A stretch of DNA of 64,000 nucleotides. It comes from Chloroflexus sp. MS-G (GTDB lineage: Bacteria; Chloroflexota; Chloroflexia; Chloroflexales; Chloroflexaceae). The position numbers were made by a program, and so were the translations under genes. Location of the stretch: NCBI RefSeq assembly GCF_000735195.1, contig NZ_JPIM01000002.1:1-64000 (forward strand), written 5' to 3'. Of this stretch, positions 37,022-46,203 are shown piece by piece. Within the stretch, counting starts at the first letter, position 1. Every line of letters begins with the position of its first letter. A model generated the notes under the pieces. The model was not told the origin of the DNA and ran no database searches. It saw nothing but the letters and a program-made list of their open reading frames with translations.

Positions 37022-37579
37022 ATGGCTATTCGAAGAATTTTACGGATTGATGATGCCGAGGATCGCAAAATCCTGAAAATGCAGTGCCGTCCGGTCAAGC
37101 TCCCTGACCGTAATCTCAAGCAACTGGTAGCTGACATGTTCGAGACAATGCGTGCTGCACATGGCGTAGGACTGGCTGCACCGCAAATTGGCATTCCCAT
37201 CCAGCTTTGTATTATCGAGCTTCCTGCCGAGTATGAGGAACATCCAGACGGCAGTGTTGTTGAGATAACCCCTGCAAAACCATACGTTCTTATCAACCCG
37301 CGGATCGTCAAGCTGAGCGATGAAGAGGTGATGCGCGATGAAGGGTGTCTCAGCCTGCCCGGTTGGTACGGATTGGTACCGCGCCAGACATGGGTGACCG
37401 TCGAATTTCAGGATTTGAATGGCAAACACCATCGGTTGCGCCGGGCCGATGATTTGTTGGGGTGGGCGATCCAACATGAAGTCGATCACTTACACGGCAT
37501 TTTGTTTACTGAACGAATTCGTGACCTGAGTACGCTGCGCGATATTACCAAAGAACGTGAGCCACAACCGGCTGGATAA
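37022..37579 (+). CDS. def: Peptide deformylase
   Basis: Removes the formyl group from new proteins, using a metal ion; 185 aa. All three family motifs are present: GVGLAAPQIG (residues about 47-56), EGCLSLPG with the metal-binding Cys, and QHEVDHLHG with the two His ligands and catalytic Glu. AAGGA is upstream of ATG 37022. The next gene follows by 30 bp, so def may lead a short operon. Confidence 0.97.
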   Translation: MAIRRILRIDDAEDRKILKMQCRPVKLPDRNLKQLVADMFETMRAAHGVGLAAPQIGIPIQLCIIELPAEYEEHPDGSVVEITPAKPYVLINPRIVKLSDEEVMRDEGCLSLPGWYGLVPRQTWVTVEFQDLNGKHHRLRRADDLLGWAIQHEVDHLHGILFTERIRDLSTLRDITKEREPQPAG

Positions 37580-37609
37580 GCGATAAATACCATCGACTCC
37601 ATAAGCGGT

Positions 37610-38155
37610 ATGCAGACATCCGACCTTGTCAACAAAGCTCTTCTCTTTGCTGCGCAGGCCCACAATGGTCAGCTTCGACCTGGTAGTACGCTGCCTTATC
37701 TCGTGCATCTGAGCGATGTCGCACTCGAAGTTGCAACCACATTGATGGTCGAACCAGGGTACGATCCAACATTAGCCCTTTGCTGTGCCCTGCTCCACGA
37801 TGTGCTTGAAGATACGAACATCGATGAGGCAACGCTGGAAGCTCATTTTGGGCCAGCGATTGTTGGTGGTGTTCGTGCTCTTACCAAAGATCCGTCACTC
37901 CCATCGGATGAACGAATGATCGATAGTCTGCGTCGTATTCAACAGCAACCCCGTGAGGTTTGGTTGGTGAAACTCGCCGATCGGATCAGCAACCTGTCAA
38001 CTCCACCTCCTGCCCACTGGTCGCCAGAGCGGATTAGTGCTTACTGCACTGAAGCTGAGTTGATCCTTACCACTCTTAGCGCGGCAAGTCCATACCTGAC
38101 AACTCGTTTGCGCAGCCGGATCGACCAGTACCGAAACATGACAGGTGTAGCTTGA
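37610..38155 (+). CDS. MESH1-like HD-domain hydrolase
   Basis: A 181-aa protein like the hydrolase half of SpoT/RelA. Metal and catalytic residues are visible in AAQAHNGQLRPGSTLPYLVHLSDVA, in LLHDVLEDTN (HD plus the EDT motif) and in LVKLADRISNLS. Stand-alone proteins of this type (SAH/MESH1) hydrolyse (p)ppGpp or NADPH. No synthetase domain or ACT/TGS domain is attached. ATG 37610 lacks a strong ribosome site, and the gene follows def by 30 bp, which suggests coupling or co-transcription. Confidence 0.82.
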   Translation: MQTSDLVNKALLFAAQAHNGQLRPGSTLPYLVHLSDVALEVATTLMVEPGYDPTLALCCALLHDVLEDTNIDEATLEAHFGPAIVGGVRALTKDPSLPSDERMIDSLRRIQQQPREVWLVKLADRISNLSTPPPAHWSPERISAYCTEAELILTTLSAASPYLTTRLRSRIDQYRNMTGVA

Positions 38156-38185
38156 TCGATGATGGTTGGCACGCAAGGAGGTTCT

Positions 38186-38626
38186 ATGCGGATTGCCGTA
38201 GGGAGCGATGAACGGAACTACGTTACCGACGCCTTAATCGCCGAACTGAAACAGCGTGGTCATGAACTTATCCTGTTTGGGCCGCTTGCCGGTAACACCG
38301 ATCCATGGCCCGACGTAGGACGAGCCGTTGGCGAAGCCGTTGCTACTGGACAGGCCGACCAGGGTATTGTTTGTTGCTATACTGGTACCGGTGTCAGTAT
38401 CGCTGCCAACAAAGTACCTGGGGTGCGTGCTGCGCTATGCCACGACGCCCAAACTGCGGCCGGTGCCCGCAAGTGGAACGACGCAAACGTGCTAGCCCTT
38501 AGCCTGCGGACAACCACGCCGGAGATCGCCCGTGAAATCCTCGATGCCTGGTTCGCTACAGAATGTCCACCAGAAGAACGGGCAACCATTGAGCGCTTAA
38601 AGGACGTTGAACGAACGTCGAACTAG
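38186..38626 (+). CDS. RpiB/LacA/LacB-type sugar-phosphate isomerase
   Basis: A 146-aa isomerase of the RpiB family, likely interconverting ribose-5-phosphate and ribulose-5-phosphate. It starts MRIAVGSDERN and carries the phosphate/active-site loop CYTGTGVSIAANKVPGVRAALCHD. The family Cys is at the start of that loop. The start at ATG 38186 is set by AAGGAGG 4-5 nt upstream; an earlier ATG at 38159 overlaps the ribosome site. It may continue the product of gnd. The downstream neighbour is a structured intergenic element. Confidence 0.8.
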   Translation: MRIAVGSDERNYVTDALIAELKQRGHELILFGPLAGNTDPWPDVGRAVGEAVATGQADQGIVCCYTGTGVSIAANKVPGVRAALCHDAQTAAGARKWNDANVLALSLRTTTPEIAREILDAWFATECPPEERATIERLKDVERTSN

Positions 38627-38669
38627 CAAGTAAGATACTCAAATCCGCACGAAGTGACGGTCATTCCTG

Positions 38670-38852
38670 TGGTATAGTACAAAAGGAATGCACCTGACAT
38701 GCAACAGTCCCGGCTTAAACACCGGGGCTTTCTTGTGAGTAAGGAGTTAGCGCACGGGAGCTTAGCGAACAAATACATCGTCCAATTTTTTTCAGGCATT
38801 TCATCGCAGCAGAAAGGAGTACGTGGCTTTCGCTGTCGTTTGAAGGCGACAG
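38670..38852 (+). other. Structured element: promoter-like box and two hairpins
   Basis: TGGTATAGT (38670-38678) resembles an extended -10 with a start near 38685. About 20 nt later a terminator-like hairpin, AGTCCCGG (38706-38713) with CCGGGGCT (38722-38729), is followed by TTCTTG. A second hairpin, CTGTCG (38833-38838) with CGACAG (38847-38852), sits 18 nt before the SDR ATG. It could encode a small RNA or a leader attenuator for the SDR gene. A decayed mobile-element end is also possible. Confidence 0.4.
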
Positions 38853-38870
38853 TCGCTGCCGCTATCAATT

Positions 38871-39734
38871 ATGGAACAGATCATGCAAGGAAAAACCGTC
38901 ATCGTGACCGGCGCCAATTCTGGAATCGGGTATGTCACGGCACGCGAGCTGGCCAAAATGGGAGCACGAGTGATGATGGTCTGCCGCTCACAGAGCAAGG
39001 GTGAAGCGGCCCGTCAACGTATCGCGCAGGAAGCTACCGGAGCGCCGCCGGAACTGGTACTGGCTGATTTCGCCTCACTGAACTCCGTGCGTCGGGCAGC
39101 CAGTGAGTTGCTTGAACGTTGTCCTCGCATTGATGTCCTGGTCAACAATGCTGGCATCTTCGTTTCAGAACCGCTCGCCAGCGCCGACGGCTATGAACTG
39201 ACCTTCGCTGTCAATCATCTGGCGCCGTTCTTGCTCACCAACCTATTACTCGACCGCATTGTTGCCAGCGCACCAGCGCGCATTGTCAACGTCTCTTCAT
39301 TTGCCCACGTAGCCGGCAAGATTATGATCCCGCAGATCGCCTCTCCCCAACGACCAAACATCTCCCAGGCCTACAGCGACTCGAAGTTGTGCAACATCCT
39401 CTTCACCAACGAACTGGCACGGCGGTTGCAAGGGAGCGGAGTGACTGCAAATAGTCTCCATCCGGGTGCAGTTGCGACCAACTTTGCCGCTGATGCACGT
39501 GGTCTGTTTGCATTTTTCTTCCGACTTGCCCGACCTTTCATGCTCTCACCAGAACAGGGGGCTTCAACATCGATCTACTTGGCATCATCACCAGAAGTTG
39601 AAGGTGTCAGCGGGGTCTACTTTGTGCGTAAAAAACCAGCCCAACCATCAGCCGCTGCTCAGGATGCGGCCCTCGCCAGACGACTGTGGGAGTTTAGTGA
39701 ACAACTGGTACGCGAAAAGGTCGTCGCTGTCTAG
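38871..39734 (+). CDS. Short-chain dehydrogenase/reductase
   Basis: A 287-aa SDR of the retinol-dehydrogenase-like type. Cofactor motif TGANSGIG is at residues about 14-21, NNAG at about 91-94, catalytic Ser in NVSSFAHV, and Tyr-x-x-x-Lys in AYSDSKLC. The substrate cannot be predicted. Start ATG 38871 or ATG 38883 (MQGKTV); neither has a good ribosome site. It stands alone on the plus strand behind the structured element. Confidence 0.88.
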   Translation: MEQIMQGKTVIVTGANSGIGYVTARELAKMGARVMMVCRSQSKGEAARQRIAQEATGAPPELVLADFASLNSVRRAASELLERCPRIDVLVNNAGIFVSEPLASADGYELTFAVNHLAPFLLTNLLLDRIVASAPARIVNVSSFAHVAGKIMIPQIASPQRPNISQAYSDSKLCNILFTNELARRLQGSGVTANSLHPGAVATNFAADARGLFAFFFRLARPFMLSPEQGASTSIYLASSPEVEGVSGVYFVRKKPAQPSAAAQDAALARRLWEFSEQLVREKVVAV

Positions 39735-40124
39735 CAATTGTCCGAAACATCCAGCCGACCTGACAAGCTGACGATTGCCTGCTGCCACTCTTGCCGTGCC
39801 TTGCCCTGACCGATTGCCCAACGGCCAGGGTCATGGCGATTCTCGCGAATGCTGCCTGTCAGCGCACCGATTGGGGGCAGGGCATATACCGCTAGCACGT
39901 ACCGATCCGGTACTCAAGATTTCATCAGCACACCTCAAAGCGCAAGGAAAAGGATGACCCCATCTGAGGAGCAGGAGTTCTTTTGTGGTAATGGTCACAC
40001 TTTAATATAGCAAAGGACACGCGGAGCAAGGATAACAAGCGCAGGTTAGAACAGGGGACCCTTGCTATTCCGCCACGCCACAGAGCCGATATGAACTCTT
40101 GTACCGAACTATGTAGCGTATCCG
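39735..40124. other. Gap between SDR and response regulator
   Basis: No gene is supported with confidence. On the minus strand 39735-39900 reads as a short open stretch of about 50 codons ending in a stop (containing GSIRENRHDPGRWAIGQG), closed upstream by a TGA. It could be a gene remnant but has no homology I recognise. From 39900 to 40124 I see nothing. Confidence 0.4.
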
Positions 40125-40133
40125 TGCTAGAAT
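40125..40133 (+). promoter_or_regulatory. Extended -10 promoter of REC/HD-GYP gene
   Basis: TGCTAGAAT, one mismatch from the extended -10 consensus. The start is near 40140, about 41 nt before ATG 40181. Confidence 0.5.
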
Positions 40134-40180
40134 AAACACCATAGCACCGACAACCGTTAAGCCGGAAAGCGTCATTGACT

Positions 40181-41258
40181 ATGCAAGGTCAACCGTATCA
40201 TGTGTTGGTCATCGATGATGACCCGAACGTGCGCGACATTCTAAGCGATCTACTCAAACGCGAACGTTGTGTAGTGCACACCGCAGAATCAGGTCTGAGC
40301 GGGATCGCTGCTGCACGCGCAGAATTGCCCGATCTGATCCTCCTCGATGTAATGATGCCCGATCTCGATGGGTTCAGCGTCTGTCGAATGTTGCGTGATG
40401 ATCCACTGACGGCTGAAGTACCTATCATTATGATCACGGCACTTGATGATCGATTATCGCGGCTGGAAGGAGTCAAAGCAGGCGCCGATGAATTTCTCTC
40501 AAAACCGGTTGAATTAAGCGAGCTACGCCTACGTGTCCGCACAATGCAGCGTATTAATCGCTATCGACGCCTTATTGAAGAACGCGAGCGAGCTGCCGCG
40601 CAGGAACGCTTACTTACCGAACAGGCCCGACAGGCAGCGCAGGCTGTTGCTGAGGCGTATGATCAGACGTTGATTCGGATGGTCACGTGCACTCGATCTG
40701 CGCGATAAAGAGACTGAAGGACATTCACAACGTGTCGCCCAACTCACTCTGGCTGTTGCCCAAGCCCTCAATATTCCGCCAGAAGAACAGAACAATATGT
40801 GGCGCGGCGCTATGCTGCACGACATTGGCAAGATTGGGGTGCCCGACTCCATTTTACACAAACCAGGCCCATTGACCGAAGAGGAATGGGAAATTATGCG
40901 TTGCCATACCACCTACGCCTATGAACTGCTCTCACCGATTGCCTACCTGCGGCCGGCCATCGACATTCCCTACTGTCATCATGAGAAATGGGATGGAACC
41001 GGTTATCCGCGTGGATTACGTGGAGAGCAAATCCCGCTGGCTGCCCGTATCTTCGCCCTGGTCGATGTATGGGATGCGCTAATCAATGATCGTCCTTACC
41101 GCAAGGCGTGGAGTCGCGAGCAGGCCTATCAGTACATTTGCGAGCAAAAAGGGAAGCATTTTGATCCAAACCTGGTTGATCTCTTTCTCTCAATCGCTGC
41201 ACCCGATCTGGCAAAGGCTGCCGAACGGCAGGTAGCAGGCGAAGACGAAGCACAATAA
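40181..41258 (+). pseudogene. REC/HD-GYP response regulator, interrupted by a frameshift
   Basis: The first reading frame encodes a REC domain (LILLDVMMPDLDG with the acceptor Asp; K in FLSKPVE) and a coiled linker, then diverges after AYDQTLIR and stops at 40706-40708. The HD-GYP domain continues at once in another frame: from 40680 the sequence reads WSRALDLRDKETEGHSQRV, then LHDIGKIG and HHEKWDGTGYP. The paralogue at 10372-12597 reads WSRALDLRDRETEGHSRRV in the same place, so one extra base lies in 40676-40679. Removing it gives an intact 358-aa phosphodiesterase. It is a mutation, a sequencing error or, less likely, recoding; no slippery sequence is visible. An internal ATG at 40797 is inside the HD domain and would not give a whole fold. 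TTG 40175 is an alternative start. Confidence 0.85.
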
Positions 41259-41354
41259 CCGGATGATAGCAGTTCGGCTGTAGGGCAGCGAGTGAGATAG
41301 GCGGGCCGGTAGCCCGACTCTTCAGAAGTTTTCTTCAGGAGACAAATGGTAGAA

Positions 41355-41972
41355 TTATTGACTCGGCGCAAGAAAATCGACCGCAACGTACCCTTCCAGA
41401 CCATCAGGAGTACGTACTGGACGCCAGACAAAATCAGGGCCGGGAACATCTTCACCGATTTGCTCAAGTCGGGTTCCATCGGGTAAAGTAGTAATCGGTT
41501 GATTATTCCGATTTGGTTCTGGGCGCAGGAACAATCCTTGACCACCGGTATTAACGACCACAAAGAAACGCGGTGCCGGTGTTGGTGACGGTGATAGAGC
41601 GGAAGTGTTCGTTTCATCTGTTGACTGGGTTGGAGTAATGATACCAGGCTCGAGGGAGGTGGTTGTCGGTGTACTCAGAGGCACTTCACGCCGATCATCG
41701 CGCAGGTACCCCAGAAAGAGGAAAACAATCAATACCAGGAGCACAAATGCAGCAATGACATACGGCCAGCCCCGTTGCTGTAGCCAACGGGGAACGACGT
41801 GCCACACATTATTCCGGTTAATCATACCCCGATTGGGCCGTGATGGTCGCCACGCCGGAGAAGCTGATGTCGCATCCAGACGTTCAGTACGCGGTGTTTC
41901 ACGCTGACGAACTGCACCTCTTCCCGATTGTGGATCGGTAGCACCGGCCTGCCGTTCCTGTTTATCACTCAT
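41355..41972 (-). CDS. Membrane-anchored SH3-like domain protein
   Basis: A 205-aa protein. It has a polar, Arg/Pro-rich cytoplasmic N-terminus (about 75 residues), one membrane helix (about 83-103, YVIAAFVLLVLIVFLFLGYL), a Thr/Ser/Pro-rich linker, then a bacterial SH3-like domain (about 140-205; GQGLFLRPEPN...WRPVRTPDGLEGYVAVDFL). Such domains bind cell-wall or surface ligands. The start at ATG 41972 has GGAGGTG 6 nt upstream and an extended -10 at 42006-42014. It is monocistronic and convergent with the frameshifted regulator. Confidence 0.8.
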   Translation of the reverse strand: MSDKQERQAGATDPQSGRGAVRQRETPRTERLDATSASPAWRPSRPNRGMINRNNVWHVVPRWLQQRGWPYVIAAFVLLVLIVFLFLGYLRDDRREVPLSTPTTTSLEPGIITPTQSTDETNTSALSPSPTPAPRFFVVVNTGGQGLFLRPEPNRNNQPITTLPDGTRLEQIGEDVPGPDFVWRPVRTPDGLEGYVAVDFLAPSQ

Positions 41973-42005
41973 GGGACACACCTCCGTCTGCATCGCCTCC
42001 GAGCT

Positions 42006-42014
42006 ATGATAGCA
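42006..42014 (-). promoter_or_regulatory. Extended -10 promoter of the SH3-like gene
   Basis: TGCTATCAT on the minus strand, with a start near 41999, 27 nt before ATG 41972. Confidence 0.55.
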
Positions 42015-42096
42015 CATCTTTATGAGCGAACCGGTCAGGCTAGTGATGTCTAACTCAGACTGCCGATGTCCCAAATGCCGATGATTGGCTGTCGCT

Positions 42097-43047
42097 TCAC
42101 TGAAGCCCACTCATCGCCTGTCGATCCAAATACGCTAGTAACGGATGCAGATAAGGTGTCACCCCTTTGTAATCCAGCATTAACGGATCGAGCTGCCGCA
42201 GCATACGCGCTAGTGCTGCCGCCCACTGTGGATCGGTAGTTAATTCGGCTAACGCAGCGACATACGTGCGCACGGTAAAGAGAACAACTGGGTGACGCAC
42301 CATACGGACCAGCGTCTGTCGTTCGACCCGATAAAAAACCTTCTCACCAGCATTTTCAGCCGTAATTGCCGCCTTTTGCCGATCCAGGGCGCCAAGACGC
42401 GGTGAAAGATCGAGATCCGGTAGGACGACCAGCGACCAGTTGCGCCGCCAAACCGGACGTTGTGGTTGCAAACGAGCTATCAGTTGATTGGTTGACGCTG
42501 CCAGGTGCGCATTAAAACCGGGTACCGGTCCGTGAATCATTGCCATCGGTAAGCCCATCTTATCGGCAAGACACCAGCGATTAGGAAAACAAAGCTGACC
42601 GGCAATCAGCGGATGACCGGCAGCTTCATCCACTGCGATCAACAAAAGATCCTCTTGTACCTGCCGCCCCAACCAATCAATCGGCCAGAGACCGAGTTCT
42701 TCACCAACGCGAATGATGGCCGTTTCACCGCGCAGGCGATTTTCCCAATGTAGTTCGGTATCACGTTGCTCTACGTAAAACCATTGCGGATAGGAACGGG
42801 CTAGCTCCTCAACGCCCCATACCAGTAATTCCCATTGGGCGGGCAAACTTTCCGGGTACGCCTGTACGTAATACGAATGATCGGCAGCCAGTAGCGCCCG
42901 CTTCAACGCCAACTCTGCGTGGTAGTGGTTAGGATCAACGTGAAAGACCGGCGCCCCGTGTAATGGATAAGCCCCGATTCGTAAGACCGGTGATGAGGGT
43001 ATAGCGAATGGATGAAAGGGCCAGGATTCAACCACAGTGAACCTCAC
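42097..43047 (-). CDS. DUF3445 (heme-dependent oxidative N-demethylase-like) protein
   Basis: A 316-aa DUF3445 protein. Family-like segments: EDLLLIAVDEAAGHPLIAGQLCFPNRWCLADKMG, IHGPVPGFNAHLAASTNQ and the following WRRNWSLVV. Characterised relatives are heme proteins that remove methyl groups from methylated amines. The start is uncertain: GTG 43047 (chosen) or GTG 43035; both overlap the end of the upstream homocysteine methyltransferase gene. The overlap of about 20 bp argues for co-translation. A link in one-carbon metabolism is inferred from this arrangement only. Confidence 0.78.
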   Translation of the reverse strand: MRFTVVESWPFHPFAIPSSPVLRIGAYPLHGAPVFHVDPNHYHAELALKRALLAADHSYYVQAYPESLPAQWELLVWGVEELARSYPQWFYVEQRDTELHWENRLRGETAIIRVGEELGLWPIDWLGRQVQEDLLLIAVDEAAGHPLIAGQLCFPNRWCLADKMGLPMAMIHGPVPGFNAHLAASTNQLIARLQPQRPVWRRNWSLVVLPDLDLSPRLGALDRQKAAITAENAGEKVFYRVERQTLVRMVRHPVVLFTVRTYVAALAELTTDPQWAAALARMLRQLDPLMLDYKGVTPYLHPLLAYLDRQAMSGLQ

Positions 43048-43978
43048 GGGCAGCCCAGATAGCCAGAGCACGAATGTGTTCGGGTGTGGTTCGACAGCAA
43101 CCGCCAATGATTCGTGCACCGGCTGCATACCACTGGCGGGCCTGTGCTGCGAAGTCAGCAATCTCGGTTGACCCGATCCAGCATTGTGCCACTGGATCAT
43201 AAGTCTCGCCTGAATTGGGATAGACGACAATCGGTTTCGACGTAACTCCGCGAATTGTCTGTATCAAATCGGGTAGAAATCGGGGCGCTGTACAATTAAT
43301 ACCAACCGCTATAACTTGCGGATGCGTAGCAATTTCCGCAACGCATTCGGCAATCGATTCACCTTGCGCGTTGTGCTGGCCATCACGTGCGCTAAAGCTG
43401 ATCCATGCGGTATATTGGGGAAATTCGGCTAACAGCGCAACCAATGCCCGTGCTTCGTCAAGGCACGGTATCGTTTCACAGGCGAAGAGATCGGGCTGAG
43501 CCGCAGCTAGCGCCGCCATGCGTGGGCGATGAAAGTCTATCAATTCACGGATAGATAGGCCGTAGTTACCACGATACTCTGAACCATCGTGCAAAAATGC
43601 ACCATAAGGGCCAATCGAAGCGGCGACGAGTGGCCGGATCCGATTGATCCGATTTGCCGGATCAGCCCAAAACTGATCACGTGCAGCACGTGCTAGCTCT
43701 ACTGAACGCTGCAACAGCACGACGGCCTGATCAATCGAAAGCCCACGTGCCACAAAACCAGGGATGGTTGCCTGATAGCTGGCAGTAATGACGACATCGG
43801 CGCCTGCGGCAACATAGTCGGCATGAACAGTCTGAATCAACGCTGGGTTTTCGATCAACACCTTTGCCGACCAGAGGGGATCATTGAGATCGCAACCACG
43901 CCGCTCTAGCTCTGTCGCCAGCGCACCATCAAGAATCAGCAACCGACGTTGAGCAAGGGCATTCGCCAGTGGATTCAT
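43028..43978 (-). CDS. Homocysteine S-methyltransferase family protein
   Basis: A 316-aa zinc enzyme that moves a methyl group to homocysteine to make methionine, donor probably S-methylmethionine or S-adenosylmethionine (MmuM type). Zinc ligands are in VGINCTAP and GGCCRTTPEHIRAL near the C-terminus; the N-terminus shows ILDGALATELERRG. The start at ATG 43978 is favoured by an extended -10 at 44016-44024; a longer in-frame extension to 44134 would precede that promoter. The 3' end overlaps the DUF3445 gene. Confidence 0.88.
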   Translation of the reverse strand: MNPLANALAQRRLLILDGALATELERRGCDLNDPLWSAKVLIENPALIQTVHADYVAAGADVVITASYQATIPGFVARGLSIDQAVVLLQRSVELARAARDQFWADPANRINRIRPLVAASIGPYGAFLHDGSEYRGNYGLSIRELIDFHRPRMAALAAAQPDLFACETIPCLDEARALVALLAEFPQYTAWISFSARDGQHNAQGESIAECVAEIATHPQVIAVGINCTAPRFLPDLIQTIRGVTSKPIVVYPNSGETYDPVAQCWIGSTEIADFAAQARQWYAAGARIIGGCCRTTPEHIRALAIWAAREVHCG

Positions 43979-44015
43979 ACGCTTTGCTGTGATCAAATCA
44001 GATACCCGTATCCAA

Positions 44016-44024
44016 TGATACCAT
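44016..44024 (-). promoter_or_regulatory. Extended -10 promoter of homocysteine methyltransferase gene
   Basis: TGGTATCAT on the minus strand, with a start near 44010, 32 nt before ATG 43978. Confidence 0.55.
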
Positions 44025-44139
44025 AGTGCGCCAGACGCAATGGCTGTTCGCCACGCCAGGTCAGGCCAATCGCACCTGTAGAGATGGGTGCATGATCGGC
44101 TCACTCCTTTTGTCAGGTAAGCCAGGGGACGCATGTGAA

Positions 44140-44931
44140 CTACATGCGTTCTCGCTGCTGTAGGCTATACAGCATGGCGAATTTTACCACTTCATGCCAG
44201 GCCAGCGTCGTACAGAGAAACAGACCCAATCCGCCATCACGCCAGCCACCAAGCTGAACGTAGCGCCGCCAAAATTCACGCGCAGGTGCACCGATCAGGT
44301 TCCGTAATCGCATTCTCCGTCCAGCCCGATACAACATAACCGCTTCTGCAAACGCATACCGGGCCTGCTTTTGCCATAGCTCATCAAGACGCTCGATATT
44401 GAGATGGAGCAAATGACCGCCCAGCAGAGCAACTTCACCTTGCAGATTGGCCACTTCATGAACAGCAACGTGCTCATCGTAAGTAGCGGCGCTGCGGCGG
44501 AGCAAACGCAGTTGAAAATCTGGGTACCAGCCACCACCGCGCAATCGTTGGCCAAAAAAGAGGTTGTAACGTGGCATGCGGTAACCGGCAATATTTGCTG
44601 GAGGACCGACATGCATCAGCGTTGCGATTTCAACAAACAATGCGGGGGTTAACCGCTCGTCAGCATCGATGAAGAGCACCCACTCGCCACCACAGTGTTG
44701 CAGCGCCAAATTGCGTTGGGCACTAAAGCCACGCCACTGCTCAATCAAGACCCGCGCCCCATGAGCCTGCGCAATAGTTGCCGTCGCATCACGAGACTGG
44801 TCGTCGACGATGACCACTATATCGCTACTGAGACCGGCAACACTACGCAGGCAGCCGGCAATATAGCGCTCTTCGTCACGGGCAATAATTGCAATTGAAA
44901 GCAGAGAATGTTGATCAACAGGCGACATCAT
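44140..44931 (-). CDS. Family 2 glycosyltransferase
   Basis: A 263-aa GT2 enzyme like the WaaE/KdtX group of sugar transferases. Visible: IAIIARDEERYIAGCL at the N-terminus, VDDQSRDAT with the nucleotide-binding Asp, the DxD-like FIDADERL, and a C-terminal region (GGWYPDFQLRLLRR) typical of the group. There are no clear membrane spans, so it is probably membrane-associated. ATG 44931 overlaps the ruvB stop (TGATG), which means coupling with a DNA-repair gene; this is probably only shared expression. The acceptor is unknown. Confidence 0.88.
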   Translation of the reverse strand: MMSPVDQHSLLSIAIIARDEERYIAGCLRSVAGLSSDIVVIVDDQSRDATATIAQAHGARVLIEQWRGFSAQRNLALQHCGGEWVLFIDADERLTPALFVEIATLMHVGPPANIAGYRMPRYNLFFGQRLRGGGWYPDFQLRLLRRSAATYDEHVAVHEVANLQGEVALLGGHLLHLNIERLDELWQKQARYAFAEAVMLYRAGRRMRLRNLIGAPAREFWRRYVQLGGWRDGGLGLFLCTTLAWHEVVKFAMLYSLQQRERM

Positions 44932-45983
44932 CAAAACAGAGTTGTTTGCTGCGGCCCAATCTCAAGATCAGGCGGTAGAGCACGTTCAGGGTACGGCAGC
45001 CCCAGATGTTCGTAGGCGCGGCGCGTCGCAATCCGACCACGTGGCGTGCGTTGCAAGAAACCAAGCTGCAACAAGAATGGCTCATATACGTCTTCGATAG
45101 CATCGACCTCTTCAGCCAACGCCGCAGCCAGTGTACTTAGACCAACTGGACCACCGTTGAACAATTCAATAATTGCGCGTAACAACCGTCGGTCATTCTC
45201 ATCAAGACCCAACTCATCGATTTCAAGTTGGGCCAGCGCCGCCCGTGCCACCTCAAGCGTAATCGCGCCATCGGCCACAACCTGGGCATAATCGCGCACA
45301 CGTCGCAGGATACGATTCGCAATCCGTGGTGTACCACGTGCCCGACGGCCAATTTCATGCGCGCCTTCAGGACTAATCGGCACACCCAAAATGCGAGCCG
45401 ATCGAGCGACAATTTCAGCCATCGCCTCATCAGAGTAAAAGACGAGCCGATGCACAGCGACAAAGCGATCACGTAATGGTGAGGTGAGCAGGGCCAGTCG
45501 TGTTGTAGCTCCGATCACCGTAAAGCGGGGCAAATTGAGACGTAGACTGCGTGCACCTGGCCCCTTCCCCACGACCAGATCAAGCGCAAAATCCTCCATC
45601 GCGGGGTAAAGCACCTCTTCCACAGCCCGATTCAGCCGGTGCACTTCATCAATAAACAACACATCGTTCGCCTGAAGACTGGTCAGAATAGCCGCTAGAT
45701 CACCGGCCCGTTCAATTGCCGGTCCACTGGTAATCTTAATTTTGGCCCCCATCTCATTGGCGACCACATTTGCCAACGACGTCTTGCCTAATCCTGGTGG
45801 ACCGTAGAAGAGCGTATGATCGAGCGACTCATTCCGTCCACGAGCAGCGGCAATCGCAATCCGCAGTTGCTCAACGACCTTCTCCTGCCCGATAAACTCA
45901 TTCAGAGTCCGTGGACGGAGACTCTTTTCGATCTGTTGGTCGTCGCTATCTGAATGAGGATTAACCAGCCGCTCGGCGCTCAT
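44931..45983 (-). CDS. ruvB: Holliday junction helicase RuvB
   Basis: The motor of branch migration with RuvA, 350 aa. Walker A GPPGLGKT is at residues 61-68, Walker B in [10 protein letters not shown], sensor 1 in IGATTR, and the C-terminal winged helix ends near [10 protein letters not shown]. The start at ATG 45983 is set by family length and by the promoter at 46032-46040; an upstream extension would cross it. It is followed without a gap by the GT2 gene. No ruvA or ruvC is nearby. Confidence 0.97.
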   Translation of the reverse strand: MSAERLVNPHSDSDDQQIEKSLRPRTLNEFIGQEKVVEQLRIAIAAARGRNESLDHTLFYGPPGLGKTSLANVVANEMGAKIKITSGPAIERAGDLAAILTSLQANDVLFIDEVHRLNRAVEEVLYPAMEDFALDLVVGKGPGARSLRLNLPRFTVIGATTRLALLTSPLRDRFVAVHRLVFYSDEAMAEIVARSARILGVPISPEGAHEIGRRARGTPRIANRILRRVRDYAQVVADGAITLEVARAALAQLEIDELGLDENDRRLLRAIIELFNGGPVGLSTLAAALAEEVDAIEDVYEPFLLQLGFLQRTPRGRIATRRAYEHLGLPYPERALPPDLEIGPQQTTLF

Positions 45984-46031
45984 GCGGTCGTTTTCCTTCC
46001 TGTTCGCACAGGTGTACGTATCTTTGCGCTG

Positions 46032-46040
46032 ATTATACCA
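46032..46040 (-). promoter_or_regulatory. Extended -10 promoter of ruvB
   Basis: TGGTATAAT on the minus strand, an exact extended -10. The start is near 46025, 42 nt before the ruvB ATG. Confidence 0.65.
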
Positions 46041-46203
46041 TGGCAAGAGTGCCATGAGGCGGTTTGGTATTTTTCGCCCCTGTCGATACCGTGCAGAGCG
46101 GCGCACAGAATGGTGAATAGCATACCCATCGCCAGTTATGCACGTCAACGCATTGGAAGTAGTACACTGGTGCGCCGCCACGTACCTGGTGAACGCACGG
46201 AAG

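Noticed and set aside
39735..39900. Minus-strand open stretch of about 50 codons
   Set aside because: Upstream in-frame TGA, no clear start or ribosome site, no recognised family.
40797..41258. A separate short HD-GYP gene starting at ATG 40797
   Set aside because: The ATG is inside the HD domain, and coding similarity extends left to the frameshift at about 40679.
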